From: Parelaphostrongylus tenuis
Taxonomy: Eukaryota > Nematoda > Chromadorea > Rhabditida > Metastrongylidae
NCBI GenBank assembly: GCA_019055375.1
Contig: JAHQIW010007105.1
Span: 1-64,000, forward strand
Length of the DNA: 64,000 nt
Direction: 5' to 3'
Of the stretch, positions 12,052 to 24,216 are shown one piece after another (position 1 is the stretch's first letter; the number at the start of each line of letters is the position of its first letter). The position numbers were made by a program, and so were the translations under genes. The notes beneath the pieces are model-generated. The model was not told the DNA's origin, made no database searches, and saw only the letters and a list, made by a program, of their open reading frames with translations.

Positions 12052-13690
12052 CTAAAAACTCAGGCAGATAATGTATACGCAACCGTAGGCAAATTTACCA
12101 CTTTTTGCATTAGGCAATCGCAAAATAGCGCGTATCTCAGTACTTATAAGAAAATAACGTCGTTTTAGCAGCTCTTTGAACTTTCCAAGAGCTTTAGCGG
12201 TTCTTAACTCACTCATTCCATGCCAAATCTTTCCGAGCTGATTTTCAGACAGATTCTTTCGAATCACGGAGATGACCGGCTTAGTGAATGAATTTCAAAT
12301 GTTGAAAAGCAATAAGCTGCGTGGAGAAATGAGTCGTACAGAAATTTCAGTAAATGAGTCCGTTTGCCAAGTGACGCTACTTGAACTCCGTTTCCACCTT
12401 CTTTCTCTTTACTGATGCTGTGACGCAAATATGACAAAGCGCCGAAATCACAAGTGAACTTCTAGAACGAACTCTATAAATGCAGATAACGATCAAAGAA
12501 GGCATAGCACAACTTCCGCTGAGAGAAGCCAATTGATACTCAAAATAGGAACCTTTAGAGATGCTGCGAGATTATCACAGCCGAGAAACGATATGTCAAT
12601 AAATATTCAATATTATCAAAAAGCAAAAGAGAAACCGTACGAGAATTTGCCATTCTAGAAGCAACTGCATGAAAGCATCAGATCCTATCATAAGGTATAA
12701 AAATTCTACGCCAAGCAGAAATTACTGATGTATCGAAATGGAAAAGTGCAGACGACGCTGTTGAGGACGCAGGTAAATTCACGTTAAATATAGGCCTTCT
12801 TGCTCAGTTTTCTAAGCGTTTCAAGTCTCTCATTAAGTGAGTGTTTATAGATTGTTTTCAAAGTTATCGAAACTTCTTCTCGATGTGCAGACGAACCAAA
12901 ACTTAGAACTCGTCCCTACTCTTCCTTTACTGCGCAAATATCTATCTACATCTACCTATCACATCAACAGAACGGTTAAAAGACGATTTCAAAGAGGACA
13001 TAACTGGTGCCACTCAATCAAGTCTTTTCTTCAAAAAGGAAATCTCATTAAGCTAATGAGTCGTGTCCACATAATGAATCGTATCTACCAAATGTATTGC
13101 CAAAAAGGTGAATTCAAAGCTGCAAATTACTGCTCATATTACGCATAATGTAGTTTCATTTTACTCCAGTAACAGTAAATATTCCCTTAAACTATTTCAT
13201 TTCCGCAAATGTTCTTGAAAAATCGTCTAGAAAATCAGATAGTAGCTCCTTTGTTGTAAGCAATCAAGTTAATCCGCTTAACAGCCAAGGTTTTTGAGTG
13301 AACCAAAATTTTTTTCACGAAATCAAAGCTCTAAAGCAAATAAATTTTGCTTTACGAAAGAGAAAACCACTTCACTCCGATACAAAGAAAAATGCTTCAC
13401 AATATAGGGAACTACTTCTAATGCGATCTGACATTTTACCGAGGGATGAGTGTAACTCTCGTTCTTCAAAATGAAATTGCTGTGCAGATTACGGTGGATT
13501 AGATTGCGAATTCTTGAGAGTCCTCTTGTGACGATTGAACTGTCAGCAGAGAAAAACCTTCAAAAAACATCTAACATTGTTGGAGTCCCACCACACTAGT
13601 GAGCAACATACTGAGTGAAGCGAAAAAGCTTCCGCACTGTCAAATTGTTGGCGAGTTTTCTCCGACTCCGAGAGTAATAAAATCTGTTTG
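12052..13690 (-). other. Upstream block of copy A, shared with copies B and D
   Basis: Upstream of gene A, and diverged but recognisable upstream of B (28,968-30,470) and D (47,139-48,330). Anchors include CGAAATCACAAGTG (A) with CGCAAATCACAAGTG (B), and TTTCAAGTCTCTC (A), TTTCAAATTTCTC (D), TTTCAAGTTTCTC (B). A minus-strand stretch, 12,250-12,130, reads KNLSENQLGK...ALGKFKELL and has a relative in B (QNLSQ...ALGSFKNL), so an extra upstream exon is possible. No TATA or other defined promoter was identified. Confidence 0.5.
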
Positions 13691-13968
13691 TTCATTTGGC
13701 AATTGACAATTCAAAGCACCGTCAGCACTGTTTTCTCCTTTACATCTTCAACGCTCTTGATTATTCTCCTAGTTGTTCGTTCCATGCTGGTCATATTAAG
13801 TTGCCTAAATCACAGCGATCTAAGATAACAATTAGTACCAATAAAGCTTGTTAAGCTGCATACAAATCATCCACGAAGAGTCTATCAGTGCAAGTAGGAT
13901 AATGTAATAACTCCTTTCATCATTATTTGAGCCAACATGTCATGTGGTCTGGTAAGGGCTCTTGTGCA

Positions 13969-14011
13969 GTCCGAGACACGTGTTTCGTCCTTACAGACTC
14001 ATCAGCCGGGC
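13969..14011 (-). ncRNA. Hammerhead ribozyme motif, family 1, left arm
   Basis: Minus strand reads GCCCGG, CUGAUGA, stem II GUC/GAC around loop UGUAAG, GAAA, short stem III ACAC/GUGU, cleavage-site C, then UCGGAC. All invariant core positions (CUGANGA and GAAA) are present. Stem I forms about four pairs before a mismatch. Stem III is short and self-complementary, as in ribozymes that work best as dimers. Activity is not shown. Confidence 0.82.
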
Positions 14012-14100
14012 AGAACCCGTCGTCTGTCGCTCTTTTTATGGTCAGTTCTCCAGAGAGAGAGAGAACTGACCATAAAAAGAGCGACAGACGACGGGTTCTG

Positions 14101-14143
14101 CTCGGCTGATGAGTCCTGTAAGGACGAAACACGTGTCTCGGAC
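14101..14143 (+). ncRNA. Hammerhead ribozyme motif, family 1, right arm
   Basis: Plus strand CUGAUGA at 14,106-14,112, stem II GUCC/GGAC with loop UGUAA, GAAA at 14,126-14,129, stem III ACAC/GUGU, cleavage base C at 14,137 and UCGGAC next. One inserted C extends stem II to four pairs relative to the left arm. Stem I (CUCGG with UCGGAC) is short and includes wobble pairs. Confidence 0.82.
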
Positions 14144-14262
14144 TGCACAAGAGCCCTTACCAGACCACATGACATGTTGGCTCAAATAATAATGAGAGAA
14201 TATATTGAAATTTGAGCGTGGTCTAGACAAAGCACTCGAGATAAAGGTATAATGTAATAACT

Positions 14263-15584
14263 GTATAACGGTGTCATTAGCCCGTCTGAAACGGGGAGAC
14301 GCCGCCAATTTCATTGTTTGCGACACCAGGAAGAAGTGTTTTTCTGAGCATTCAATAGCAGAGAATTCGACACCGCTAGCGATCACATATAAACGTGGTT
14401 TAATATGAACATTAATTTGTTCAAATGCATGACACCTCACATCGGAGGCCGCTTGAAACGATGTGGATCGATATCAGCTTTGGGCAACTTCAATTTACGC
14501 ACCGACATCAAACTGTGATAAAAACAAGGTTCAACCTTGAGTTGTTCTCCCATATGATCAATGGAAATTTTGGCGCAAAAGTTGGATCTAGAGGAACGCC
14601 TGAATAACAACATATTGTAATCCTCGTATTAGGCGATTAAAATCACCGTAGGAGATTCTGTGAGTCTACAATGGAATAAGATATCATCCATGATAACTCA
14701 CAACTTCAAAGCCCTACGCTCAACGGCGGTCTGTAAGTCGCCTAGTGGAGACTGCTACAACGAAATTAACCAACACTAAATTTACAATTTGCGATTTAAA
14801 GGTGGAGAATTTTCTCGATCAGTAACACGTAAAGCATGATTTTGCTGTTTACAATTATTTAGTTATCAAGGCGAAATGAATTATCTCGAAATTGAAAGTG
14901 GTAACTGCAAAAAATGCAGTCTAGTGAATGATCGTAATGAAATTGCTGCTTAGAGCTCTTTGAATTGTGCTGATCAGAGTAGAAGGAATAGGGATCAGTG
15001 ATCTTTAATAAATGAACACAAACTTGCTAAGTACAATGCATCATATCTCTTCATTCGGCCGGCTTTTTAGACCTTGCTCGAACAATAATAATCTGATAAG
15101 GATGTAACAATTTTGAGTCATTAAGGTCTATGTGCTATACAAGCGCCTCTTCCATCCTAGCGGGACTCGGCGGTAGCACCTTCCTCAGTTCAGTCTAATC
15201 CTTGTGGCTATACTCCTCTTTGAAGGAATCTACGCCGAGCAATAAATCACCGCAAGTTAGATCATGAAATTTTTTGACATTGAAGTGAACGGCAGTCTAA
15301 CTTGTGGCTTCTGAAATGAATCATACCTTTCCATTCGACCGCCTTCTTGAGACCATGCTCAAAGGATAATAATATGAAAAGAATTTAACATCTTTTGAAC
15401 CAGAGGGTCTCGAACATAAACCACAGCGGTATAAGAGTTAGGTGCTCAATAAGTTACCTGTCTGCAAAAATCGTATCACTGAACGGACTATTCATCCTGC
15501 GCTGTAACCCCTGCAATTTATTCTGTAAGTTACGCTTGATTGATTTGTGAAGCACTCGTTCTTACACACCTATCTCTTGTCATT
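14263..15584. other. No gene; local tandem duplication near 15.05-15.42 kb
   Basis: No supportable coding sequence. Two related segments about 283 bp apart (CATTCGGCCGGCTTTTTAG near 15,053 and CATTCGACCGCCTTCTTGAG near 15,336) suggest an old tandem duplication. Phrases near 15,460-15,535 recur loosely near 6,550 and 20,310, indicating another dispersed repeat. Confidence 0.45.
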
Positions 15585-15661
15585 TATCTCTCTCTCTCTC
15601 TCTCTCGCCCTCTCCCTGTGCCTTCTTTGTCAATTTTATTCTCTCTCTTTCTCTTTCTCTC

Positions 15662-15692
<31 letters not shown>

Positions 15693-15697
15693 GGCCC
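15585..15697. repeat. (CT)n-rich microsatellite
   Basis: Imperfect CT/TTCT run of about 110 bp. The serine-leucine ORFs reading through it are low-complexity artefacts. Confidence 0.95.
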
Positions 15698-17690
15698 TCT
15701 TGTGTTACTTGCTCTTACTCTGCCTCACCAAGCTACCTTGACTTGGCATTTCAAGGCCTTAAAAGTGTTTGCTTTTCTCTAACTAGCGGCTCTCCAACTC
15801 GTCATCAAGAGTAATAATGAAGTGAAAAATGTGTACCATTATAAGTCTTTGTACACTTCTTTTAGATAAAAATACAAAGTTTGAAGGTTTCAATCATTAA
15901 CACGATGCTTGTCATAATGTAACACTTAGTGCAATTTTAGGAAAGCTGGGCATTCAGTAGAGGTTTAGCTTGTCACAAAGTATTTTTTCCAAGCTGTTAC
16001 TCAATATACATCCTTGAAATATTTGTAGTTATTTTAGATCTAATCGTGAACGAGAGAACGAGAGAGTAGCAATAGATAAAGGTAACAGAGCAACCATTCT
16101 CATTCAAGACAATTGTTGGCATAATGAGAGGTATGCCTTTAGACTGGAGAAAGTTGTAGCAAAGTGCTGGCCTTGGTGCGGTGGTGGTAGAACACCTCCT
16201 ATGGGTGAAAGGCGAAGCCAACCATGTAACTTTGATAAAGCGGACGCGACCGCCGAAACGTACGAAAATCACTGATTTACCAACCTTGGAAAGTCTTAAA
16301 ACACTCCTACAGTATTAGATATCGTCAGGAGGTGGAATGACTTCACACATTAATGAAATTGCCAATGCACAAATAAAAATTATCGTGGAGATGAAAAATT
16401 CAAGTGAGGTGTTACTGAGAGGGAGATTTTTCGTTCGCCCTTTTCAGCGTTCGGGTTCTTCATCAGGATTGATTTTTATGGTTTGCCCTCAACTTTGCTT
16501 ATATCAACTTGAAACGGATGCATATATCGGACTGTGGGCGGCATTCTCTGAAGGAAGAATCAAGCCTATAGGGTAGGCAAAAAAGATTCCCACTTAGTTA
16601 GCTGTTTGATAAACGCCAAAAGCATCTGCAGAAGTTGCGTATCAACAATTCCGAAAGTTTAGGAAGGTTATGCAAGTCAGCTACTCGCCAGAAGATACTG
16701 CTAAATCACCTAAAATCAGCAGCGTATCGAGAAGACTTTCCGCTATCCTAAAAAAAAAGTTAAGTCTTTTATTATGTTGAGACGAATATCGTCGAAAGTT
16801 GGTAAGTGATGAAAACTTGGCATGTGTTCAAAATACTGCTAGGCTAGTATATACAGTGTAACATAAGACTTATGTTTGTTTGAAATAGTTCAACTTTATT
16901 TCACACATTAATCATAGCATTCCTTCTAATCATTCGACTTAATAGATGTGTGGCATATACTGAAATCTCAAATTGTGCACTTAATAGTATCGAAAGTACA
17001 AATTGAATATTTCAGAACGTATCTGTCGCTCATTAAAGGACGCATCAATTACTGACTGCCAGGAGTATAATTATCCAAAGAACGCACAATCTTGAGCGAT
17101 ACTAAGTTTCAGATCAGATTGTTCCTGATCGATTTTGTTCATGTGAATAGTTATTCACTTACAAATATTTGAGTAAAAGCCTTATAGGATCAGTGCAATG
17201 TGAAATAGGAGTTTGAAGCTCCATTTTTTGGCGAGCTTTTACACGCAATAATAAATGCTTGCTTTTTCTAGATATTTTGGAGTGAATATTGAAATGCCTA
17301 AATTTGAGCTTTTCATAAAATTCCTACATCATGAACTTCGTTTTCAGTTCTATTCTTGCAAGACAGGCAATAGAAATGTAAGATAAGATTTAAAAGCATG
17401 GTTTTTTGCGAGGATATGGTTTCTCCGTTAAAAAATGAAGATATTGAGGACCCGAGAATGTTTGGCAACAATGACATACTGAAATTTCTTGCTTACAATA
17501 AGCAAAAACATATTCAACAATCTTAACTCCGATGACGCGATGCCATTTTCTCTTCGTTGCTACAGATCAGGAGAAGGTTCTTTTTCCAGAAACCAATCAC
17601 AGTGTTGAGATTATCATTTCTCAAGCAATTGGATGGTTACCAAAAGTCGAGTAAAAAAAATCTGCTCACCGAAGAAAAGCACAAAGTGTT
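15698..17690. other. No gene; possible Penelope-tail relic near 16.43-16.48 kb
   Basis: No convincing gene; the 79-codon ORF at 16,337 overlaps repeat-like sequence. On the minus strand near 16,480-16,435 CCUGAUGAAG is followed by CGCUGAAAAGGGCG, and a similar string sits near 57,983-58,010 (CCTGATGATAAAGG, then GTCGAAAAAC). Near 16,220-16,265, CCGCCGAAACGTACG follows a weak UUGAUAA. These resemble the hammerhead region of Penelope-like tails, but the cores are imperfect. Confidence 0.35.
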
Positions 17691-18150
17691 AGTCCAGTCT
17701 ATAGATTGCACGACAAATTCAAAATCGTGAGAAAAGAGAGCTTTTCGCAGTGAATTGAACAGGGAAAGGGGATCTATTATGTGGCAACAGATGGAGATTC
17801 AGACGCGTTTGCTGGGCAAAGACTTTTCATTGCACATGTAGTAAACATTCAAAAGCTTAAATCTCTGGCTGCTTTCCTAGTGGACCATATTTTGTAAGAG
17901 AAACTTTTTCCAGCTCTACAACAGGTGAAAAAAATTTCTGCTCCAAAACTCGCTCTTTTTTGCAACACAGATCCATTCCATCATACTAGCAGTGAGCAAT
18001 CGACAGCCGAAGTTTCCACGTTTCTAACGCTCTGCTCATTTTCTGGAAGTACCGTTCCACTGTAGTGTAGCAGGGGAAATAAAATCTAGTTTCCTTGTTC
18101 GGCTTGCTTGTTTACCTGCTAATCTACGGTCGGGAGGTGGCAGAAGCCAG
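17690..18150. repeat. Long-inverted-repeat foldback family, fragment
   Basis: Shares ordered phrases with copies near 36.1, 41.9, 43.4, 50.2 and 61.6 kb: CATTCAAAAGCTTAAATCTCTGG, then CCGTTCCACTGTAGTGTAGCAG, then a GGGG-rich stretch. Non-coding. Other copies have a second arm in inverse orientation; here only one arm is recognisable. Confidence 0.6.
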
Positions 18151-18429
18151 TGTCTTTGCAACTGAGCAACATGTTGCAATGAACCTCTGTCTATTGCTCG
18201 TCATAGGATAGAGTCCTGAGTGACAGCACATTCTTGAGTACTAACTCTTTATCTTTCAAGCGAAAGAGGCGCTTTCCCAAGGAGATGAGAAAGAGAGCGG
18301 ATGAGAAAAAGGTCTATAACTTTATTAAGATTATTTTTGATAGAAACACATTGCTGTTTCTTTTATAACCTATATTTTGTATGGAAATCGCGACATTCAA
18401 GAAAGAATATTTCCAAAACTTTTACTGAA

Positions 18430-18690
18430 CACTGATGAGGCGTCGAGGCCTAGTGGTTGTGATGACTCGTTGCGGCGCGCGTGGTTCCTGATCTCACCCC
18501 CCAAAACTATCCGGCAATCAACAATGAACGCCTCGTGGAGCGCCACAGTTAGGCTAACCTCGAGACTGCAGGGAGAGTCGCTCAATCGACATTTTACGTT
18601 GTTCAAAAGGAGAGGACGAAAAAGCGAACTAAGTGACAGCATTACGAAGATCCGCACCGTGAAAAACACTGTGAAGAATTATCAATGAAA
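18430..18690 (+). mobile_element. SINE-like repeat, family C
   Basis: Plus-strand relative of 9,658-9,945. tRNA-like head GAGGCCTAGTGGTTGTGATG followed by a body that reads TMNASWSATVRLTSRLQ in one frame. The 103-codon ORF here runs through the tRNA-like head, so it is not taken as a gene. Confidence 0.5.
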
Positions 18691-18844
18691 TGCCAAGGTG
18701 TCAAAATGTTAAACACCTCTGTACCATTTTGCATTCATATTCATCCACATCTCAGTTGAAACCGTCTCTTATTTCTTGGGGAGAAATAGTTGTCCTTGTT
18801 CGGGAGCAAGTGAATAAATAATCAAACACATTATCTTGCTAGCA

Positions 18845-18945
18845 TATTTTGAGCCTTCTATGAGGTCTGCTATGGCACCTATAATGTGCTAACCACGTGT
18901 TTCTGCCTTTCGGCTTCACCAATTTCGCAGTGCATTTCTGTTTAG
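18845..18945 (-). mobile_element. Hammerhead retroposon fragment, family 2
   Basis: Minus strand contains stem II GCC-GAAA-GGC, then GAAAC and ACGUGG, with GGCTCAAAATATGC downstream, the family 2 counterpart of GGCTCAAATAATAATG in family 1. The core 5' part is UUGGUGA instead of CUGAUGA, so this copy is predicted inactive. The hammerhead part is about 18,886-18,928. Confidence 0.6.
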
Positions 18946-20880
18946 TCACTGCCACAGGGATACACCTTCTCGGGGGTAGTCGAGAGTGTAAATAGTTCGA
19001 CGTCGTGGCTGCGACTAATATTTCCGTAATTTTTGTTCCCTCAAAACCTAAAAATCCTGTACCCTACCATCCAAATGAACCTCATATATTAAGAGAGAAT
19101 TCAATGCAGAATGATACCAAGCGCCTATGCGTAACAGAAAACTCACTGCTTGACTACTTGGGAGGGAAATTTTACCGGTATGTTATCATACATTGAGTGA
19201 TAATCGTTGGTCAATTTAAAAAATAAATTTGAGGTAGAGTGCCATATTGTCTGTGATATCCGCTCTCCTATTATAAATTGTTGGATTCTTGGAATCTATC
19301 CCGAAAGCTCCAGTGTTTCTCCACAGCGAAGTTTTGACTAGTCATAACGATAATCATTAGTATAACCTGTCCAATTTATCATGAAATCGTCATCGTTACG
19401 TCTTTCTGTCCGTGCGTCTATAAAAGCACTTTTACGATTCCTCGACTTTCCATCTAATGATTTTTGTGTGAACACGAAGTGATTTACTCGTCTTGTTGAT
19501 GTATTCATAATCATATGCCCTACAAAAGATCTGAATTATTCCACTGAACTCATGCAATCTCCATCTCGACCGCTACGACATATCACGCACTCCTCTTTTT
19601 TGTGCATACTCTCTCAAAGGCAGCTCCAAACCAATTGGTAACATAATGTAATGGGTGAACTTTTTTTAATTCCAGTAGAGTTCTTAAGACCACTGTTCTT
19701 CAGATATATTTTGAATTACTTACAACGTGAGTTAGAAAGGTACAATTTTTGAGGTTTTTCCTATGTCGGTTTGCACCACTGCTTCCGTTATAGCCTAACT
19801 CTCTTTTTATCCATGATCACAGTTCTAGCCATTTGGAATCGTTATTTGTCGTGGCAAGTGTAGTGACTCGTTTCTCTATTCTACTCCCGTGCAAACACTT
19901 GTCCCTGCTCCGTATGCGTTCAATGCAAAGATCTTTAAGAGTTTGAGATGAGGAGAGGAGAAGTACACGAGTTTGGTTTTATTGCTTCATTTTCAGCAGC
20001 ATCTTGTCATGTAGCCTTTCAGAGTAGTGAATTTGATAGATCAAAAATAAAAGCCTTCTCTCTCTAAATTTTTTTTGTATGAACGTAATAAACTCTGAAT
20101 GTTGATTCAACAGTTTAAACATTAGCCCATTTTCGCTGATCGCACAAGACTATTTGAGAAACAGCGGTTCCAGTTCAGACATGAAGGCAATGGTAAGGTT
20201 TGCCACCCATCGTTACCCCACAGCAAATACTTTAATGGGCCCAAAGCATTTTTTATGAGGGTATAAGATTCAGCTGCTTCACAAGTGTGTGGAAATCTGA
20301 TAGAATGTTTGGCAGACGAACATGTCATCCTGCTCTGTAACCTGGTGAAGTTTATTCTGCAAGTTATGAGGCTCGAGTTTTATGCAGTCATATTTCTTTC
20401 CCACCGCTGTCTACTGATATCTGTTTCTAGGAGGCCTCGCCACACTACTATGACTCAGTTGGTAGAAGCTAAAAATATTAAGATAGATGGATTAGGTAGT
20501 GGATACGATAATGGTGTGACAATGCTAACCGTGAGTTTTGATGCGAAAACTAGATGTAGGATAAGGGTTGATCTAATCGTGATGTCACTTCTTAATGATC
20601 CCCACTGCATCTCTTTGGTGTATTTGTGGATAATATTCAAAATCTTATTGCGAGCGAAAGTGAGAGAGTAAGATCAAATGTAGCTAACAGAAGAATTGAT
20701 GTCATAAGTAAACAAACGTCCACATAATGAGAATGAGCCCATGTTCAAAATAGAGGTTTTTAAGTTTTGTGACCAGCAGAGTGTTGGAGCTCCAAAGGTA
20801 GTTTTTTTTTGTGTCCAAAATGGTGACAATAGGTGGATCCGACCGGATTTTGTCTTGTTGCGCTCATATCTAACAGAGAG
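18946..20880. other. No gene; dispersed repeat pieces
   Basis: No gene supported. The 128-codon ORF at 20,285-20,671 overlaps sequence with loose relatives near 15.5 kb and 43.25 kb (TTTCTTCCCACC-like phrases), so it is treated as repeat. Nothing clear in 19,000-20,000. Confidence 0.4.
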
Positions 20881-21155
20881 TGCTATACATTATGAAGGAT
20901 CAGATCGTAGAAGATCAGAACGTTAGTCGCAAAATCAAAGGTAGATGGGAACGATTTTATAGAACCTGCTAAAACTTAGTTCTCCAAGAATCTACACATA
21001 TGTCCGAAAACGCACAAAAAGGCAAGGACATGTACCAAATCATAATGCATTCCAATATGCATTCTAATCTTTTAGAACTGAAGCTGATGTTAAACCAGAC
21101 GCAATCAGATGTTCTGCAGGTCTGTTTGATCGTGATGCTCTATGGCAATCACCTG
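20880..21155. repeat. Dispersed repeat shared with 44.8-45.05 kb
   Basis: Ordered similarity with 44,805-45,055: AGATCAGAACGTTAGTCG here and AGATCAGAACGCTGGTTG there, followed by GAACGAT and a TTCTAGAACTGAAG-type phrase. Non-coding. It directly abuts the 3' end of the minus-strand LINE. Confidence 0.55.
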
Positions 21156-23310
21156 TCACCTGTGGTCCCGTTGATCGTCGAGTGACTCAAGCGGGTACCA
21201 GCAACTCTTCCATTTTTCCCTATCGCGTGCAAGAGTGGCCCAGTGCGTCCTCCTCTCTCTAGAGATTCGCTGAGCATCATATCTCTCTTCTATCGCTTTC
21301 GTGAAGAAATCGGACCAACGGGTCAGTGGTCTTCCTTTAGAGCGCTTGACGTTCCGAGGAATCCAGTCGGTAACGGCTCTCGTCCATCGGTTGTCGTTGA
21401 AGCGCATCACGTGTCCGGCCCACCTTATTTTCGATATCCTGGGGTGTAGAACCGCGTCTCTGATTTTCGATCGTTGACGTAGGTCGGAACTTCGGATCCT
21501 TTCTCTCATTTGCGAGATACGGGATACTCCTAGCATCGACCTTTCGACTGCGCATTCGATAACGGCAAGTGATCTTTCATCCTACATACGTAGCGACCAG
21601 GTTTCTGCTGCATACGTCAGGGGAGGGATAATTGTCGAGTCAAAAAGGTGGGCACAGGGTCGGATGTTCTTTGCCCTGTTCACTACATCTTCTATGCTCT
21701 TAAACGTTCCCCAAGCCGCTCGTTTCCTCCTGCTTAACTCTGGAGCTAGGTCGTTCATCATATTGATTTCACGACCTAGATAGACGTAACTGGAGCATTC
21801 GGAGATCGTCGTTCCGTTGAGCGTGAATGGGGCATTAGAAAATCATCCGTCCCTCATGAACATTGTTTTCGTTAGATTCAGTTGAAGATCAATCTTTCCA
21901 CAGGCGTTATCGAATTCGGTCAACATTCGTTTCGCTTGGCTGATGTTTGATGTTATGGAAACGATATCGTCAGCAAAGCGAAGATGGTTTAATTGTCGAC
22001 CGTCAATTTTCACTCCCATTTCGTCCCATTCTAATGTTCGCATGACGTTTTGTAGGGTGGCAGTGAATAGTTTTGGCGAAATTGTATCGCCTTGTCGAAC
22101 CCCTCTTCTTACGTCAATGGTGATATTGTTGTAGAATGGAGATATTCTGGTCGTGAAATCTTTATAAGCTCACGAAGGATCATTATGCACCGAGTGGGGA
22201 CGCCCTGGTTACCCAGAGCCTCTATAACCGCTTCTGTTTCCACTGAATCAAAGGCTTTCTTCAGATCGATGAGAGTGAGACAGAGTGATGTTTGTACTCT
22301 CGTGAAACTTTGATGAGTCTTGTAATCGTGTGGGTTTGGTCCATGGTACTAAATCCTTTTCGGAACCCTGCTTGTTCGCATGGCTGTCCTTCGTCCAGTG
22401 TTCTGTCAATCCTGTTTAGGATGACTCGAGTAAAGAGTTTATAACAACGGACAGCAAGCAGATTGGGCGATAATTGCCTATGCCGTGAAGGTCTCCCTTT
22501 TTGAACAACAATACGGTCTTGCTGGTTTTCCATTGAATAGGGACTTTGCATTATGACAGGTAGCGAGTGAAGAGCCGAGCCAGGGTGTTGATGAGAACTG
22601 GCGGCAGATTCTTCAGATGTTCTGGTCTAATCCTGTCTGGACCGGGTGTTGTTCTGTTCTTCACCGACGATATAGCATGTCGGATTTCGGAAGGAGGACC
22701 GGTGTGACGATATATTCGTCCTCTTTCAATTTATATGGCGGTAAGAGGACATGGCTAGCGAAGAGATCCGAGTAGTATTGGTGGATGATTTTCTCCATAG
22801 CCCTTCTCGAAGCTGTAAGTGCCCCGTCAGGGTATCGTAGTGCAATCATCTTGGTCTTATAGTTGGCGAAGCCTCGCTCAGCTTTGCGAATGCTCTTCCC
22901 AGCTTCTACAGCTTCTGCCATAACTGCTGCTCTTCTTTCTTTGAGGTCTTCTTTTATCGCTTCTCTGCAGCGTTTCGCAAGTTCAGACGTAAGGTTTCGG
23001 TTTCCTGTAGCTCGTGCGTTTTCACTTTGACGTATCAGCTCGAGTGTCTGCGGAGATAAGCGTCTCTTCGTGACCTTAGGGCTCTCGGCTTTTTTAGCGC
23101 CAACGCGAAGATATTCAACGAGTCGATCGTATTCTTCGTCGATGTTGTCGACATCGGTATCTTCCCAAGAGCCGACTAATGATTTGAATACATCCCAGTT
23201 TATGGTAGTTCTGGGACTTCGTTGTTTGAATTTGGCGACTTTCTGTCCTCTCCTCGAAAATCGGAATGTTGCGCGAAGGAGGCGCATTACTTGGAAACGA
23301 CATCTGAAGA
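21156..23310 (-). mobile_element. RTE-type LINE, 5'-truncated, inactivated
   Basis: Longest LINE copy in the window. Minus-strand order: linker after the endonuclease domain (23,287-22,661, 208 codons, starting MRLLRATFRFSRRGQKVAK and containing EKIIHQYYSD), then reverse transcriptase in broken frames (GNYRPICLLSVV near 22,470; GVRRGVRQGDTISPKLF near 22,100; catalytic RFADDIV near 21,975), then the C-terminal RWAGHVMRF domain (21,536-21,156). The endonuclease is missing, and several frameshifts and stops make it non-functional. Non-LTR elements of this type copy RNA into target DNA by target-primed reverse transcription. It shares an amber stop near 21,576 with the copy at 25.8 kb. Confidence 0.92.
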
Positions 23311-23734
23311 CTTGAAAGCGCCTTTGCAGGGTTACTTCAGGAAACCAAGGGATACCATAAGCACGACCATCAATCTATCATTTGAAATATGTACTGGGGT
23401 CCACAGAACTAGTGAAGACAGACATCTAAGTGTCTATGTAAGCAGTAACTATATATAAACAGTGGGCTAATCGCTCAGAGTGCAAAAGGGCTTTTTCCTG
23501 CAAAAAGACCAGTAATTCGTAATGCGACTTAGTGATTGCACGAAAGCCCTAAAAGATGAAAAATTATTTTTTTTATTAACTAGAGTAAATCTTTTTTGTC
23601 ATGAATGCAATAAAAATTGATGATTATTCACAACAGTTCTTTAAAACTGTATAAGATGCGCATGTAAATCAAAACATTTCGAAATACCTAGTAATTTACT
23701 GAATTTTCGCACTGTTATTATCATTCTATATTTC
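23311..23734. other. No gene recognised
   Basis: AT-rich sequence between the LINE 5' truncation and the foldback SINE. I see no coding sequence, repeat or signal I can name. Confidence 0.4.
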
Positions 23735-24005
23735 TGAGAGAATTGAGTGGTGAGCAAAAACAAAGTCTCAGGCACGAATTGAACTTGCATATTATCCTAC
23801 CCGGGAATGCGTGCTCTATCACTACACCACTGAGGCACATTGGCGCCACCACTCATTCTTCAGTATGTCCGTAATAGCTGTTAGAGAATGAGTGACGTCG
23901 TGAATGTGCCTCGTTGGCGTAGTGATAAAGCACGCGTCCAAGATAAAATGCAAGTTTAATTTTTGCCTGAGGCCATGTTTATGCTCACCACTCAGTTCTC
24001 TTAGA
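23735..24005. mobile_element. Foldback pair of tRNA-like SINE units
   Basis: Outer inverted repeats GAGAATTGAGTGGTGAGCA (from about 23,737) and TGCTCACCACTCAGTTCTC (to about 24,002). Inside, the tRNA-like head GTGGTGTAGTGATAGAGCACGC occurs once on the minus strand (about 23,840-23,810), and its relative CGTTGGCGTAGTGATAAAGCACGC once on the plus strand (about 23,912-23,935). Each is followed by a promoter B-box-like stretch. The two units are head to head. Confidence 0.65.
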
Positions 24006-24216
24006 AATACATCAGAATGTTTCATCAATCTTTGACAGGTGCGCGACTACACCTCTCACGACTGCAGGCGTCCAAATGGTAACCTCCAGCGACTACAACT
24101 TTTTATTGAAAATTCTGAACGTCTTTCATGAGGTATATGATAGCACCATAGCTCGACAGGAAAATCGCCTATTTACATAATGCAAACGTTTTTAGTTCCT
24201 GTATTTACTTGTCGAT

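Larger units (their letters stand above)
13899..14262. mobile_element. Palindromic hammerhead retroposon, family 1
   Basis: Near-perfect inverted repeat, arms 13,923-14,055 and 14,057-14,189, plus a right-hand tail (AAATTTGAGCGTGGTCT...) to 14,248. ATAATGTAATAACT occurs at 13,899-13,912 and 14,249-14,262, a 14 bp target-site duplication. Each arm carries a hammerhead ribozyme motif, on opposite strands. No protein is encoded; ORFs crossing the arms are by-products. Duplication length fits target-primed reverse transcription rather than a cut-and-paste transposon. Confidence 0.88.

Noticed and set aside
13923..14215. ORFs on both strands of the palindrome (HVMWSGKGSC...)
   Set aside because: They come from the inverted repeat arms; broken differently in each element.
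15540..15782. 80- and 64-codon ORFs rich in Ser and Leu
   Set aside because: Read through the CT microsatellite.
20285..20671. 128-codon ORF
   Set aside because: Overlaps a dispersed repeat and shows no recognisable domain.
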